Source: Chloroflexota bacterium (GTDB taxonomy: Bacteria > Chloroflexota > Anaerolineae > B4-G1). From it: a DNA stretch of 6,262 bases. This document shows, in pieces, positions 6,050 to 6,262 of this stretch. The notes under the pieces were generated by a model. That model had not been told where the DNA came from. It did not search any database and saw only the letters and a list, made by a program, of their open reading frames with translations. The stretch covers positions 1 to 6,262 of the forward strand of contig QMOE01000156.1 in the NCBI GenBank assembly GCA_003648125.1, in the 5' to 3' direction. The translations under genes were made by a program, and so were the position numbers. The stretch's first letter is position 1. Each line of letters opens with the position of its first letter.

Positions 6050-6067
6050 CCTGGTCAAGTGACCAGG
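6050..6067. promoter_or_regulatory. Perfect inverted repeat, candidate operator (copy B)
   Basis: CCTGGTCAAGTGACCAGG has perfect 8-bp arms around the same AG centre as copy A. The flanking bases differ from copy A (C..A instead of A..T), so the conserved symmetric core is 8+2+8 bp. Confidence 0.5.
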
Positions 6068-6073
6068 AGAGAC

Positions 6074-6262
6074 TCAGCCGGCGACCCGTTGCGCCGTGAC
6101 CACATCCAGCGCTACCAGGATGACCATCCCCACCAGACACAGCCACCCCACCCAGTCGCCCAGGTGGATGGCGAGCGCGTCCGCCGTTCCCAAGGGCATA
6201 TCGGCTACCAGTATGGCCTGCTCCGGCCTGGGCGTGACCGCCCGCTCCAGGATGCGCCCATA
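6074..6262 (-). CDS. C-terminal end of a probable apolipoprotein N-acyltransferase / CN-hydrolase family protein (partial)
   Basis: Reading from the right edge, an open frame of 62 codons ends in TGA (6074-6076); the start lies outside the window. The fragment begins YGRILERAVTPRPEQAILVA, continues DMPLGTADALAIHLGDWVGW and ends with a hydrophobic segment (about residues 39-58) and a short polar tail. The arrangement 'G-R-I-L ... ILVADMPLG ... T ... GDWVGWL' followed by one last transmembrane helix resembles the end of Lnt-type proteins, where a nitrilase-fold domain is followed by a C-terminal helix. In that family the enzyme transfers an acyl chain to the N-terminus of lipoproteins at the membrane. 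The catalytic residues are outside the window, so activity cannot be judged. It is probably a separate transcription unit, because a palindrome and hairpin follow its stop. Confidence 0.55.
   Translation of the reverse strand, partial: YGRILERAVTPRPEQAILVADMPLGTADALAIHLGDWVGWLCLVGMVILVALDVVTAQRVAG

Larger units (their letters stand above)
5925..6067 (-). repeat. Duplicated regulatory leader, copy B (upstream of the 5027-5923 ATPase)
   Basis: Near-copy of 3247-3391 (about 92% identity by hand). The order of elements is the same: palindrome (6050-6067), half-site (6026-6036), hairpin (5987-6022), TGTTACACT box and ribosome-binding site (5931-5937). It begins 7 bp after the stop codon of the upstream acyltransferase-like gene, so it fills almost the entire gap between the two genes. 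Confidence 0.9.

Noticed and set aside
5924..6058. N-terminal extension of the ATPase up to an ATG at 6058
   Set aside because: The 45 extra codons fall wholly in the duplicated leader, including the hairpin and ribosome-binding site. In the other copy an in-frame stop precedes the ATG, and the 2-nt gap between copies shows no frame is preserved.
1..6262. CRISPR array, tRNA, rRNA or insertion sequence
   Set aside because: No regularly spaced long direct repeats, no tRNA-like cloverleaf or rRNA motifs were recognised, and no transposase frame or terminal inverted repeats were seen.

Overview
All genes in this window lie on the minus strand, so they read from right to left. The layout is two complete ABC-exporter modules followed by an MFS efflux protein, with the 3' end of an unrelated gene at the right edge. 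In transcription order: (1) the last 62 codons of a probable apolipoprotein N-acyltransferase/CN-hydrolase (6074-6262, running off the window); (2) an ABC ATPase (5027-5923, GTG start) that overlaps by 4 bp (ATGA) a large 536-residue ABC-2-type permease (3420-5030); (3) a second ABC ATPase (2281-3246) that overlaps a 276-residue ABC-2-type permease (1461-2291); (4) an 89-bp gap with a strong stem-loop; (5) a 428-residue MFS drug-efflux-like transporter (85-1371). Nothing is encoded on the plus strand: the long plus-strand open frames are antisense shadows of these genes.

The most unusual feature is non-coding. The 5' leaders of the two ATPase genes (3247-3391 and 5925-6067) are near-identical copies of one roughly 145-bp block. 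By hand alignment they show 11 substitutions and one 2-nt gap, about 92% identity. The proteins they precede are clearly much more diverged. Each copy carries, in transcription order: a near-perfect palindrome (core CCTGGTCA-AG-TGACCAGG), a separate CTGGTCAGGT half-site, a GC-rich hairpin with a 12-bp stem, a conserved TGTTACACT box that could be an extended -10, and an AAAGGAG ribosome-binding site 6-7 nt from the start codon. The simplest reading is that the same regulatory cassette controls both ABC modules. How it became duplicated or homogenised is an open question.

Function: each ABC module is a cytoplasmic ATPase plus membrane permease of the ABC-2 exporter type (drug, peptide, lipid or ion export). 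The MFS protein belongs to the DHA3/MefA-like branch. Together they suggest an export or self-protection locus, but no substrate can be read from the sequence and no regulator is encoded in the window. The moderately high GC, the divided ATPase-permease gene style and the MFS C-terminus are compatible with a Chloroflexota (Anaerolineae-like) bacterium; this is an impression from protein style, not proof.
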